From NCBI GenBank assembly GCA_020055645.1, contig CM034548.1, forward strand, positions 40,726,296 to 40,790,295: a stretch of 64,000 nucleotides of DNA, given 5' to 3'. The stretch comes from Tomocerus qinae (taxonomy: Eukaryota > Arthropoda > Collembola > Entomobryomorpha > Tomoceridae). The notes under the pieces were generated by a model. The model made no database searches. It saw only the letters and a program-made list of their open reading frames with translations, and was not told the origin of the DNA. Numbering within the stretch: the first letter of the stretch is position 1; every line of letters begins with the position of its first letter. The translations under genes and the position numbers were made by a program. Shown here piece by piece: positions 11,859 through 24,714 of this stretch.

Positions 11859-12509
11859 TGTAGAATAGGTAATCCGATGGGAATGAACTTGTTTCTCGTT
11901 CTAGAAAAGTCCTTGTAGAGTGAGGCATGGAAGTAAGAAAGATGGCCGCCGATTGTAGAAGGAACAGCCAAATTCTTCGGCTGTAACGATGTCCGGGGCG
12001 AATCAATACACAAAAATGAATTGTCTAAAAGTTTTTAATAAAATGATATTAGAATAGGTTAAGTTAATTTTTAGTTTTCGTTCACTCTTGTTTGCAGGTA
12101 CTCTAATAAGGTAAGTGAAAAAAATTTGTAACCGTTCATGGAACAATAAATTAGAGTGGTAGACAATTCGCTGAAATTCTGTAAAAACAATCGCCGATTG
12201 AACAGAATTTCTACGCCTAGACAAATTTTATGTTCAGTGTAGGTGGCTGGTAATTGAGATGGCTGTATTTTAATAAAGCCAGATCTTAAAAAATTTTCAG
12301 TAAAAATGTCTGCAATAGTGATAAGTTGCATAATATTATATTGAATAATATGTGAAAAGGAACGATACTGTTTTACCAAACAAGAGTAGAAAGCCGAATA
12401 CAGTGCAGGTAATTGTTGAAGGTAAGGGTAGCCAAAATGTAGTAGAAACAGCCGGTCAGGATTTTTGCATGAGAAGTCTTCAAATTTACGTCGAAATTTT
12501 GGCAAAACT
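11859..12509 (-). other. Leader region of the LTR element
   Basis: About 650 bases between the primer-binding site and the gag remnant. Minus-strand open frames here (12071-12505 and 11773-12013) have no recognisable gag or envelope motif and are read as non-coding leader or decayed gag N-terminus. Confidence 0.5.
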
Positions 12510-12529
12510 GTTAAAGCACGTTGGCGCCA
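12510..12529 (-). other. Primer-binding site (degenerate, tRNA-Lys type)
   Basis: One base inside the 5' LTR the minus strand reads TGGCGCCAACGTG. From memory, the complement of the 3' end of tRNA-Lys(CUU) is TGGCGCCCAACGTGGGGC, so this site matches over 13 bases with one missing C and then diverges. The assignment is probable. The defect may reduce priming. Confidence 0.65.
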
Positions 12530-12530
12530 C

Positions 12531-12997
12531 TGTTAGTGAGAAGGGTAGCACACTATTCGCAAACCAGTCACTAAACTAATAATATAAAGTCAACGGATGC
12601 GGTGCAAGTATGATTGCCGGTTCTCGGGGGATGAATTCTATTATGCCACAATACAGTAATGCCAGTTCAACGCAATAATAGTTTATCTCACAGTTCAATT
12701 ATTATTTAGCCAGATTCAATAGGAAATGATAAGTATTAACTGAAAGAATAAAGAATTAGTAAATCAATTGTAATTCAAAATATGATTCGAAGGAATGGCG
12801 AAGCACGACAGGCAGACCACAACAAGATTGTCGTTGCAGGAGCTAGAGCCGAAGAGTAGTGGTCGGGGCCTAAGCCCGAAGAAGAGTGTTCTGAGTCAGT
12901 TGAGTTTCGTCGTCGTTGTTTGATTTGCTCCTCCTCTCCCTCTGCCGCTCATTTCTCTTATAGTGCATCAGCGCAGGCCATATTATACGGCCTAATA
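12531..12997 (-). repeat. 5' LTR (right copy)
   Basis: This 467-base repeat pairs with 9650-10116. In element sense it begins TATTAGGCCG after the duplicated ACAG and ends CTCACTAACA one base before the primer-binding site. Equal copy length and two observed substitutions point to a young insertion. Confidence 0.92.
12955..12965 (-). promoter_or_regulatory. TATA-like box in the 5' LTR
   Basis: The minus strand reads CACTATAAGAG about 35 bases into the LTR, the only TATAAG-type word noted there. It could position transcription of the element, but it is unusually close to the LTR edge, so the assignment is weak. Confidence 0.25.
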
Positions 12998-13001
12998 CTG
13001 T
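12998..13001. repeat. Target-site duplication, right copy (ctgt)
   Basis: This matches ctgt at 9646-9649 on the other side of the element. Confidence 0.8.
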
Positions 13002-16000
13002 GTATAAAGGTTTGGTAATATCAATGCATAGCCATGCTATAATACGTGAAGGACATAATGTAGAACAGTTAAGAACATTAGAGCGAGAGTAGAGAAAGGA
13101 GTGAAGCCTAATTTGTTTTTGTAAAAGTATAAGAGTAAGGGAATCTCATCCTCATAGTCACGAATCTTATTATCTGTGTGCCTTATTTTTATAGGTGTGC
13201 CCTAAGAAAAGTTTTGCAAGCTTTGCTTTCATCTTAAGAGAAGTATCTATCTATCCATCTTCCCTGTACCACTACAGATAATACGTATTATAGCAAAAGA
13301 AGCTTTTTTGGTATGTTTTTCCACTGCTGATGGTTTCTTGAGTTTGAAATAGAAGACTGTGGTATCGTCTGGGAAGGAATGGCACTTGCACATCAAGTTC
13401 CATAACAGACACTATGGACATGTAATACATACATATATATTGGCATTGTACTTACTACTCTAAAGTACTACTGCATAGACTAGGTAATTCTTTCAGGGCT
13501 TCTGATTTTACATTGTTCAAGTAAAGGGATCCAATATATCCGACATGCCGTATTCTCTGTAATAAATCCCGAATTAGAATTAAACACTGATCTGTAATAA
13601 ACATCTGTGTAAGGACTTGATAAACGTCTGGTATAAATTAAATGCCGGATCAACAAATATCCTTGACTTCAACTGTAGTAAAACAGCGCGAAAATTCAAA
13701 TTTGGGACATAATTCCAATTTCCAATGATTACTGAATGCCATGTTTCTCCTGCCCTTAAATACCAAACACGGGGTACAATTTTATGTAGGCCGGGGAGTT
13801 TTTTGCAGAAAGACGGTATGGCGGTCTCTATGCACCTATAACATAACTAAGGCTAAACTGGAAGAAGTTTGTAGCATATGGTTAGCTTTGGTTGGCTCTA
13901 TTAGTGTTCACGTATAATATATCTGCTACTTATGTGGGAGTAGTAGGGATGTTCGTCCTCAGTTGGTCATGGAGGGAGGGAGAAGCACGTTGACTATTCA
14001 CATTAGTGCAGAGACTGAGTGGGACTATAATGTGTGGATAATACAGAGAGAAGAATCGCTATTTCCTCTCCGATTTATTTCATCTCAACACTTTCGATTA
14101 ATTATCTAATGATTTTTCAACCATAAAACCCAGATCATCCCATAAAAGAGAAAGTGCACGCCAGAAATTTTACGGCTGATTTTCATTCTAGACTTATTGC
14201 TTTCACTATTAACTTCTCTATTCTTCACATACGTGCAGGGAGACTCGATAACCGAAAGGTAGGCATCTCTCCTAATCTCTTCGTATACTACATTCTATCT
14301 GTGTATAACTACCACTGCTAGTCCTATTACACACTAGGATGAATACCTACATTAGGGTAGCATGTACCTAGGCAATTTTTTCTCTCCCCATCTTTATTTA
14401 TGGCTTCATTCCTGATAGCCGAAACCGATACTGGGATGGGACTGCATATTTTTGCACGTTCTTTTAAATTCCTTATGCCATGCACAATAGACTATTTCAC
14501 TTTAAACTCCTTTTTCTCGACACGCCAATATGCAAATAAGCAGAAGCTGCCCTTTTTTAATAGTTGACGACATTAAACATTCTTTTTCTCTGGCTGCTAC
14601 AATTTATTTGTTTTTTAAAAGTAGCAATGTACACCGAATGTTTGCAAGTATCTATGCCATTAGAATATTTATTGTAGTATTTTCTAGCATGCAATTTAAA
14701 TCATATTTACATTTCTTACATTCTATTCTTGCCATGCTAAAGACAAGAAAAATTATTCCTGAGTACACCTCCATGATAATTCATACGGTCACCATATGCA
14801 ATTGTGAGTCACAAAACGGTAAGAATAAATTCTGCTGTAATGAGCGTGACTTTAGTGCCAGATGGTTACAAACGAAGGTACGTATTATAAAATACTTTGA
14901 AAAATGTCAGGCAAAAAATAATCACATAGATAGTAAGAGTTAATTAATTAAGCACAAACGCTGCCAACTGACTTGACATGCTATACTTTCGTTAGTTTTC
15001 TTTCTTTGCTCCAAAACGAATATAGTCGGATAGATTCTGTACGTATCTGTTCGTTATACTTGATTGTGTTTTAATGACAGGTATGTAGAAATATATACTT
15101 AGCATGTGTGAAAGGCACTTCTTTTTCCATTTCTTTTACCTCTCTCCCTATAGTTAGTCAGCTCACATTCCCCAGAGAAATTACAAGAAAGATTACCTGA
15201 TTAACTCCATCTAATTATTGACTGGAGATGTCTGCTTTGGCATGTGGACTTTAGCTCTCCATCTATAATTTAATTTCACTATCTCTATTTAGATAGCATG
15301 CCAAAATTAGACGAGTCGAGATGACTTCTGACAAAAACGTTATTTTTTCCTTCTCAGACAAAATAGTATTTCATCATTGTAAAACGATGCATAAAAATAT
15401 TTCGGTACTCTATTTGTAGATTTGAAACATTTAGGTGCAACAGTAAAACATTGCAAAATCACCGTTCAAATATCGGAGTAAATATAAAATGCTTAGCTTA
15501 ACTGAACTTTGTAAATAAGTAGTGTACTTTCATATGACAGAATCCTATATTATATACTTTCAAGTAATTCTGCGAGAAATTTTATTTCACCTTCCCATCT
15601 GCGTGACGGTTATTGGATTGCCTGTTTTTGCCACAGAAGCCAGTTCCGATTTTCCCATTTTTTGCCTCGTTTTCTAAGAAAATGGTTGTAGGAAGGTAGA
15701 CAGGTTGGCATAGGAAAACATACGGTGCCCACGTTTATATTGTTTTATCTCGTGGCTGGATTATGTGTTTGTTGTGTGTCTGTCACTCAAAAATGTTGTT
15801 ATAAATAGATAGCATTCTGCAGTATCGCACACTACACTACATATTTTGCACAAGAAAACATATTGAGATACGGATCAATCGTTACGGGCGTGGCAAACAG
15901 TAATCACTATCGCAGCTCCCATCATCCAACCAACCAGTCACAGTCATACTCAATCCGTCCGTCGGTCTATATTCAGTTAAGCAGTGAAACAGACACGATC

Positions 16001-19000
16001 GAATTACTGCAAATGGGGAAAACTACGGTTTAGGTAGTAAAACAAATATTAACACGACTACTAGTACTTACTTACGACCAAAATACTTTTCTTACATTTT
16101 ACACATCCAGTTCCCCGATTAGGTTAGCACTACACGCTATAAGCTTTATATCGCTATGTACCATTACCAGACAATACTTAACTTCCTACCCGCCAATTTA
16201 GCTTGCAATTCAAAGCAAATCTACCAAAAGAAACTCTGCTTACTTTCACTTACTCTATCCTATAGTACATTGTATGCCACCATGTTGAAAATATGCTGAA
16301 AATCCTGTCCATATCAAAATCGCGCCAAGTTATCCGCTTGCTAAGGTAGCCACTACTGCCAAACTACCCCTTCAATATTTATTTCTTTCTATAATTGTTT
16401 TACTATATTATAGTGTTTCTTTTATTTAACGTTTGGCCCAAACGGTTTTAGTATCCTTTAGGCATTATAGATATCTGCAACTATTAAGTATTATCTCCTT
16501 TAGCTTAAACGGAGGATTATTGCTTTGTACATCTTATAGCTAAGATACAGCGTCTATTTTTCTTTGTATACTAAGGACACTAAGAAATATGCAAACATAA
16601 TGGCACGTCAATTGGCCCTTCATGGAAAAAATAATTGCATTGAAAACTGTGGGATTTAATTTCTGATTAATAGCTAGGAATGTTTGAAATGAATTAACAC
16701 AAGCTGTTTTCTCTCATTATTTATGAATTTGTAGCAAGTCAAGTATACTCTTGAGAAAAAGTGAAGTGTGGGAAGAATGCCTCTTTCTCGCAGGAGCTTT
16801 TCTTCAATTTTGTCACTGTTAGCATAATAGATAAATAAGGATTGCGTGCATGCAGAGTTGATGGTGTGGTTTGGTTGTGATACACACGTAAATGTGAAAG
16901 CAGCTACTACAACTACATTAAAGCCATTCTCTCTTACATGTCTTTAACTATCAAATAGTCAAGGCAATGCATGCTACCTAACAATAACTATGTATAATAT
17001 GCGAGTAATCTTAGCATAACCACAGCCATGCTCTTAATAAACCCACTGTATCAATATTCTCGAGGAAATATTTCAATGTCTATGCCCATTTAAATATATT
17101 CTACATAGTCCCACATTTGTCGTAAGCACAGATATAACAAATAAATATATACTAATATAACCAACATGGTTTCTAAAAGATATCCAGAAATAAGGATAAC
17201 TTGGATAACTAACACAATACTCTAATGCAATATAATAAGTGTAACATATTACGCAGTACTATTGTAATACATATATATCACTTTCCTTATATATTTGAGT
17301 AACAACGTCATACTTATTATGTATGTATGTAGTATATTTGTTACATAGTAACTTATGGCATATACACACCTCCAAGTTATATCATAACTTCTGTATAGTA
17401 AATAGCTCAAACGAAAATTGCGTGCTCAGTGGCTGAACATATTAAAAATCTCGTGCAAGTATTAGTTTAGTTAGTGGTCGTGGTCACTGGCACTCTCTTT
17501 ATTTTATTTCGTTTCTCCCCTCAATTCTTTACTCAATATTACTTTGGCCACATGATTCTGCTCTCCTAGTTGTCGACTACTATAATATCGGGATAACAAA
17601 CGAAGACGATATATTACAGTGTTAGTTACAATGCAAGTACTATATAGGAAACCACACGTAGTAGAAGAGCAGAGTTCAAGACAAGTCTAATCTTCAGTAA
17701 ATATTGGGAGTACAATAAGGTAGTTCATAGACAGTAGTGTATTAGTGTAGACTGCCATTTACTTCTATGCTTACATAAATAGAGACTTGTGTGTGAGTGC
17801 AGTATGTAGGTAATAATGGAGTCGTAGGAGCTACAAAGGTAAATCGTAGTTACTGGTGGGCATTAGTGAAAAGCACTTTAGTCTTTCGCCGTGCTCCTCC
17901 ACCTCGCTTCCTATCACTCTCTCCACTTACTTCCTCTAACTCCAATAATGTAACTTTCACTCTACTCATTACAAGCTCAACAACCCAAATTCAAACTAAA
18001 CTCAAGTGTAGTTTAAGTTCATGCACCAACTACTTTTCGACGACGAGACTTTTACTCCGCCAACTACACACATATTATAAATCAAGCTGTGCGTCGACCA
18101 ACTCTTTTAACGTCTGCTTTCTCCTCTTCTCTATCTACTCCATGCCAACATTTTACTCAACAATCCAATAATTTCTTCCCTACCTGGCCCTGTCTTCTCA
18201 TGCCGTGCTTCACACTTTTCCTACCTGACCACCTAAATTAGCTAGGCACTCCGTATACTTCTCTATATCTCAACCTGCATTCTTTACGCATTATCACATC
18301 ATGACTTGTTATTCCAACGCTCTCCTCCATCCATCCACGCTCCAAGTCAATGTCGAATACTACTTCCCCGTCTACTGTAACAGATTGACATCGCATGGGC
18401 GGCGGGGCGGCTCTTCTAAACCAAATTCCACTCAATCCTACTCTGTGCATGTCTCCCATTTTTACTCTCATACAACTTTTTTTTACATGATATGCAACTT
18501 AATAAGAAACTTACCTGTGTTTTACTTTTACTTTCTCAATGACTTACACAAAGAGTACAGCCCATCACACCCCCGTAACACACTTCTACAAAAGTAACAT
18601 GTAGTCTTTCCCAGCATTTTAGAATGTCTCACGTGTATTCGTGTCGTTTTCAGTGTATTGGCATAAATTTTTTATTTTATAGGTTTGTAGAATTTTTATT
18701 TCTTTGCATTTTCAATCAATGAAGTTAATAAAAAGGAATTAAAAATATGCATAAGCAAAGAGTTGAAAGAAATTGAAAAACTGGTAATATATAACTAAAT
18801 ATTGGAAAGAATTAAAGATTCAATATTTAGTCCCATGACTAATGTCACTAGTAATAGCATACAGGAAATGTATCCCTAAATGTAAGACAACGTAGCTATG
18901 ATTAAATTACTAAAGTGTGTAAGAGCAGTAATGTGTCCATTTCATAGCTTAAATAGAGTTAGGAATTGACCATTATATTCATAGTTATGAGTAACTACTA

Positions 19001-22000
19001 CATATATCATAGAATATTTAATTTTGAAATGCGAAATAGGAAATTAGCTTCTGTAATTGTTGACGTAGCTCACTCAGCTTATTAATTGGGTACATGTAGA
19101 AAATTCAGCGAATGTTAATTCGACAACTAATGTACTCTTAATTCGAGTATGTATGTCACACTATAGATGGGCCTTGCTCAAAGGAATAAGTACCTAAGCA
19201 ATATTATACAAGAACACACATCAACATCACAGTCAGCATAGCCCATCTCTGGTATCTATTTATTCTCTGCCATCTAAAGTTCTGAGTAAAAGGCAAGATT
19301 TAATGGGATTGGTCGAGTGAGTTGAGGGAATGAGATTAAAAGGATCAAAATTGTATTTAATCTGAAATTGTATTATTTAAAATTTGGTGTGATTTCATGT
19401 GATCGGGTGAGTGGAGGATTAAATTTTAATGGTGTTTTAATATTATTAATTATTTTATAATTTTATCCTTCTATGAATTTTAAGCAAAAATATTATTTTA
19501 ATCGTAAACGGTAATCCTAGCCCCGAAAGGGGCTTAATCATGTTGTGTAGGCAATAAGAAATTGTAGTGCATATGTAGAGTCGTAAGTATACATTGATGA
19601 TGAAGACAGATGTAGTGCCTGCAGTGGAAATTGTAGGTAGGTAAATAAGTAGAGTATGATAATAAGCACGTAGTGTATTATCGTATCACATTACGAAAGT
19701 CATTTTGAGAATTGAGGGAGAACCAGAAGGATAATTGTATTTGGGACGGAGATGTGCTTCTGCTAAACTTATTTCCTCTTAAATGGAGGGTGCAGTGCAC
19801 CGCGTTTAATTTGTAAAAAGAAAATCCAGTGCTCTAGCCTAATCCAATAACCGTAAGTGCATGTCATCCCGGCCGACTAGAAAGTGTAAGGAAGCTAATT
19901 AACATGTGTATACGGAGCCATTAAGGCAGATTCTAAGGATTAAAGAGGCACAGGTTTTATGAAGATTACAAGATTCTCCGAGACGGAACGAATGCAAAAG
20001 AATTAGAAAGTTGACGCCGACTTCCTCGCATACGTTTTATGGAGATGAGGCGAAAAAGATACAAACAATGCAACGCCGTGAAATTCTCATAAAGCAAGAC
20101 GGAGGATGAAAAGTGTAAAATCTCCGTCCATATCCGTTCGTAAAACACAACTGCATGCACGGAGATATTACAATTCTCAAATTAAGAGAGCGGCGACGGA
20201 ACGGACTTTGACTTTCGACACTCAGCCCATTCATTCCTCTCATTGGAATTTCCATCTCGTCTCCTCACCTACTGCAATGTGTCCAAATGGCGAAAATAAA
20301 CGAAATAAAAAATGCAGTATAAGTGCTGCATCTTTCCTCCTCCTTATCCTTCGTAAAAATAAAACTCTGGAATTCTCCACGGTTTACAACCCTATTTATT
20401 AGTTAACACGTACTTAGAGTATAAAGTTTAGCATAAAAAGTGTAATCCTAACAGACAAGTCATGTCACGTCATCCTTAACACCATTGCAAAAAATCTTAT
20501 GCAAAACTTTTAAAAAATGTAGCACAAAACCTCATCGTCATAAATTCTTTATCACGAGAGAAAAGGGATACTAAATAAAATGTCGCTACATACGGATGTG
20601 GCCAGTAGTCCGCTGCCCTACAACCAAGTTGACACTTTTGGGACTGTCGCATGCAAAATTTGTGTCTACTAGGTGTAAGGACACCTCAAATATCTCCCTT
20701 TTTATTAGGCTCAGTAGCTGGTGGCATTTTATAGGATGCATAACGCCCTACTCTACTTTTTTTCTTCCGGGGTCTCAATGAGCTAGGATACGGCTCATGC
20801 TACTAGGATCCATGTTTTTAAATTTTCAAAAGGATTTGAAAATGTAAAGAGGGCTGTTGATTTTCGCGGTCCATTTAAAGTATTGGGATTTCTGAAAGGG
20901 CTTATTTCGGTGTAGCATTATTCCTTTACTTTTAAGTAAGATAAGTATGGGAAGTATGTATCTATAAGTAGCTACAGATTTCTACCTTATTAACTTATAC
21001 GTTAAAGTTATAGGATACGTTGAGAATTGTGCTTTTGACTTGAGAGTAGGTATGTTTAGTTATGTTACATTAAATAAAGCGGATCGATTCGTATTTCAGT
21101 AAGCCAATCTCCTGGCTCGTGTCGCATTATACATGCCAATGGAGTTGGATGGGAATGGCATGACGTCTTATTTAAACTGCGAAATGGATTGAACATCACC
21201 CTTTTACGACTTTTCCTGGATTGACAATGAGTTTGATCCTTTACAAGTTTTTTCTTTTTTCTGGTTGAATGGGCGACAAAAATTTGGAAAAGAGGATCTC
21301 ACAAAACTCTATTACAGTAAGAGGGCCAGTGAGTCCAAAAGGAAAGCAATGTAATGTTACCTTTTGAAAAGAAATCAAACTCCTCTGTACTGTTCTGGAA
21401 AAGACTACTTATATCAGTATAGACATGGCAAGATGGGCTTGGTTCGCTTCCACCCATACTTATATTTCTATGGACTAAAGGGTGTTCAAAGCAAGGCCGA
21501 GCAAAAGAAAGTAGAAATAGAGAAAGAAAAGTTGTCAAATCCCTTTGGCCCGTTTGGGTGCTTCTTTCTCCAAACTAAGTAACTAAGCAAGTTCATGCTC
21601 TCTGCCTTGTTCTCCATTCCACTCTTTTATATCAACTGAATTATCCTTACTCTATATAAACTATATTATACTAAAAATGGATGCAATATTTTACAATGAA
21701 TGTACCTACATTTACAAAGATTGCCTTCCTACTATTACTTATACCTTTTCCTATACTCACCCAATCCCTATTATTTAGAATCCTACCTGGATATAGTAAT
21801 ATGTAGGCGAGTCTGCGATGCACACTTATGTAGTGACATCCCTATAGTCCACCAGTAAATACCTAAATTTATTTACTTGTATTTACTACTGAACATATTA
21901 TCTCGGCAAACACTGCATACTGGCAAACCTGTAAATAGGGCACTAACTGTAAGAGAATCTCTCTATAGTCTCGGTGAGAGATTTCTTATACAAATACATG

Positions 22001-24686
22001 TATCTTTGCACAAAGGTAGTATTTGTATTTTGTATTACATTACAGAGTGCGTAATAGGCAAGAAGAGAGAGAGAATGCTGCACTGCATATATACTGAGAG
22101 ATATACTAGTATAGTAAAACTAAAGTGGGAATACCTAGGTAAACAGGCTTTTGTAGCTTTACATCTATTGTCATTGTAGAGGCTGGGAGTAGGCAACTGT
22201 AGCATCAGTTATTGTACATAGCTAGTACCCTTCAGGTAATACAGAACAAAATAAGAATGTAAAGGATAGAGAGATTGTTGTAAGTTGCTGCAACTATTAT
22301 ATTGCAGGAGTCAAGTTAACATGACTGGGCTAGCTTAAGTTTAACTTGGTGTAAAGTACTCTTGCATCCTGGCAATCCAACTTGAATCTCCTTTCTTTCT
22401 CTTTTACTTTCTTCTTTTACGTCTCTTCTAAATCCTTTCGAGGACTTCTTTTTTATAACAGAGTTGCAAAGATTGCAGGGGGAGACAAGACAAGGGAGTG
22501 TGTAATGCAGAAATCTTCAAATGTCTTTCTCATCCAATGCACTACTATACTACGTACCTCTCCAACTGTCAAATCTATTTACTTTAGAAATACATTCACT
22601 ATCCCTTTAATACCCTCGCCATTCTCCACTTCTCTCAATACTTATTTTCTTTCTGCCTTATGCCATTTGCTTTTTGTGCACTCATTTGAACACATTTTTT
22701 TGCTATCTAAGTATTGCCAAAAAGATACTGTCTACGTATGCCCAACTACTCTACATTTTTTAAATGAAATATTAAGCTGGTCAGTCCTTATTTGCTGCTA
22801 ATTGAAATTTAGACACAATTCTATATTATTACTGCGGCAAAATTTATTCCATTCTAACCAATTCGTCAGAATCTCAAACTGCTTGCAACATTTTTCTTGT
22901 CCTCGGTGTAAACGAATAAAATGTGTTGTAGCTAATTAGTTCTACTTTAAAATGTTCTAATTTTCAAAAAAGTGTAAATTCATTACTTCTGAAACTTGCT
23001 ATGTTATTATATCATTATCATTTAAACTTTGGCCTAAATCGCTCATGTTATAAAAGTTTGTTTATTATTTATGCAACATCTAAGTAAAGATAAACAAAGT
23101 CATGACTCATGGGTTGACGCGTAAATGTAAATAAGTGTGTAAGGTCGTCTACACAATGTGGGAAATATTCAATGCCACAGAAATCTTGTTCCGTGATCGT
23201 GATAGCATTTATACATGAGAAATGGCTGAATGTCGAGAAAGGGTAAATCAATACGCAGTAGATTTCTGTGCACAGTCCGGTGAAAATCAGTTGCACGACA
23301 CAAGTTCACTCTAAATCCAATCTACAACTTAAAACCGCGGATTAGTCGACCCTGTGTACAATAACATTAAAACGTAAATTACTGATCTTACACTATTCTA
23401 AATTTTGGTAAACTAAAGAAAGAGCCGTGTTGGAATTGCCAAGTGTTAATTATTTGCAAAAAGTTGTACAGGTAATTTCATTGTTCACAGAGTAGCATTT
23501 GCATATGTATGCCAAATGGTATTTGTGTTGTTTAGGAAGGGAGTTATTTCGTTGTGGCGATTAAATATGCAGGTTGGTTGATGAAAGGATTTAGAAGTAT
23601 TATAATATTTGGCTGGCAGTTGGAATAGGTTGAACTTGTGTTTGTTTACAATTAGCTGGAACTGAAAGAGGGGACGGGATTACTAAAAGTGCACTGTACA
23701 CAAAGCAGAGATATCAGATGCTTTTTATAGGTGTGAATTCGGTGAATGTGTATGCATAGAGGAGTGGAGAGATCGTTAGCGAGTGGTGGCTGTGTGCATT
23801 GTCTCTAGTGCAGTGCAGTGTTAACTAACTAAAAGTAATCGCAAGTACACACATAAATGAATGGATAAAGTCAAAAGCTAAAAGGGAAGATTAAGCTTCA
23901 TGAGCTTCCGTAGAAAATCTATGTATGCAGTTCAGCTTGTCTTTCTCCACACATTATCTAGCTATAGGCATATAATATTTTATAGTGGAGATTCTCCAGA
24001 TAGCGTTTTAGACGAATGTATTTGCAGTTTAATATTAATACCGACTATACCTTATACTATCTATATAGTATATAAGGACATATATATAATATTATGAAGC
24101 CAAGTTGGTTTGGCAGTAGTGGTAGTGCATTGAGTGAGTCGTGTGTGAGTGGAGGAGAGTGCTTATGTGCAGAAGCAACGCTAACTAAGCAGGATCTCTT
24201 CTCGTCACTATAAAATTAACAAACACAGCAGGGGCGCAAGTAGAATTTGTGGGCAATGGGAATTCCACAGAGAACCATTGCACAGAGTGTTATTGCAGGT
24301 TATACAGCAAAAGAGCCGGCAGTCACCTCCCGATAATTAAATATAGGAAATACAGTTACGGCCAAATGAAATTAGTTTCGCTTTTCATGATCAACAGCTC
24401 GCTTGGCGGTTATGGTTTACTTTACTTTTCCTCCCTCTTCTTGCTCTTTTTCTTCCTCGCTCCCGAAACGTTGAAATGCCTCTCCTCCTCTGCTCTGGGG
24501 ACTTTCTACCAAAAACCCACATTGCCCAACCACAGTCCTTTGAAATCAACTCCAACGACAAACACTACAAACCATAATTCTTTCTCTAATTTATTTTACC
24601 TCATTTTCCGATTTGAACAATATAATTAACATTTTCTAAACTTGCTAACAAATATCGGACGACAGGCTATTTTGAAACTTTCTCAG

Positions 24687-24714
24687 AACGTTGCAACACA
24701 AACGTTGCAACAAA
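24687..24714. repeat. 14-base tandem doublet
   Basis: Two adjacent copies beginning aacgttgcaaca at 24687 and 24701 differ only in the last bases. A minor local duplication. Confidence 0.8.

Larger units (their letters stand above)
9650..12997 (-). mobile_element. Non-autonomous Ty3/Gypsy-like LTR retrotransposon
   Basis: A 3348-base element is bounded by two 467-base direct repeats (9650-10116 and 12531-12997) and flanked by a 4-base duplication (ctgt). Orientation is minus: a primer-binding-site-like TGGCGCC lies one base inside the right LTR, a 12-base polypurine tract (minus strand) abuts the left LTR, and the only gag-like frame is on the minus strand. The interior is about 2.4 kb, against roughly 4-6 kb in autonomous Gypsy elements. 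I saw no protease, reverse transcriptase, RNase H or integrase motif, so it must be mobilised in trans if active. Comparing the LTRs by eye I count two substitutions, which suggests a recent insertion. It sits in the 32-kb receptor intron in the same transcriptional sense as the gene. Assignment to Gypsy rests on the 4-base duplication, the gag style and the non-TG/CA ends. Confidence 0.9.

Noticed and set aside
14530-14943. Plus-strand 137-codon frame starting with ATG
   Set aside because: Phe/Ile/Ser-rich translation typical of AT-rich chance frames, with no recognisable domain or signal.
22382-22801. Plus-strand 139-codon frame
   Set aside because: Starts without ATG, hydrophobic and Ser-rich from T-rich DNA, with no family match that I know.
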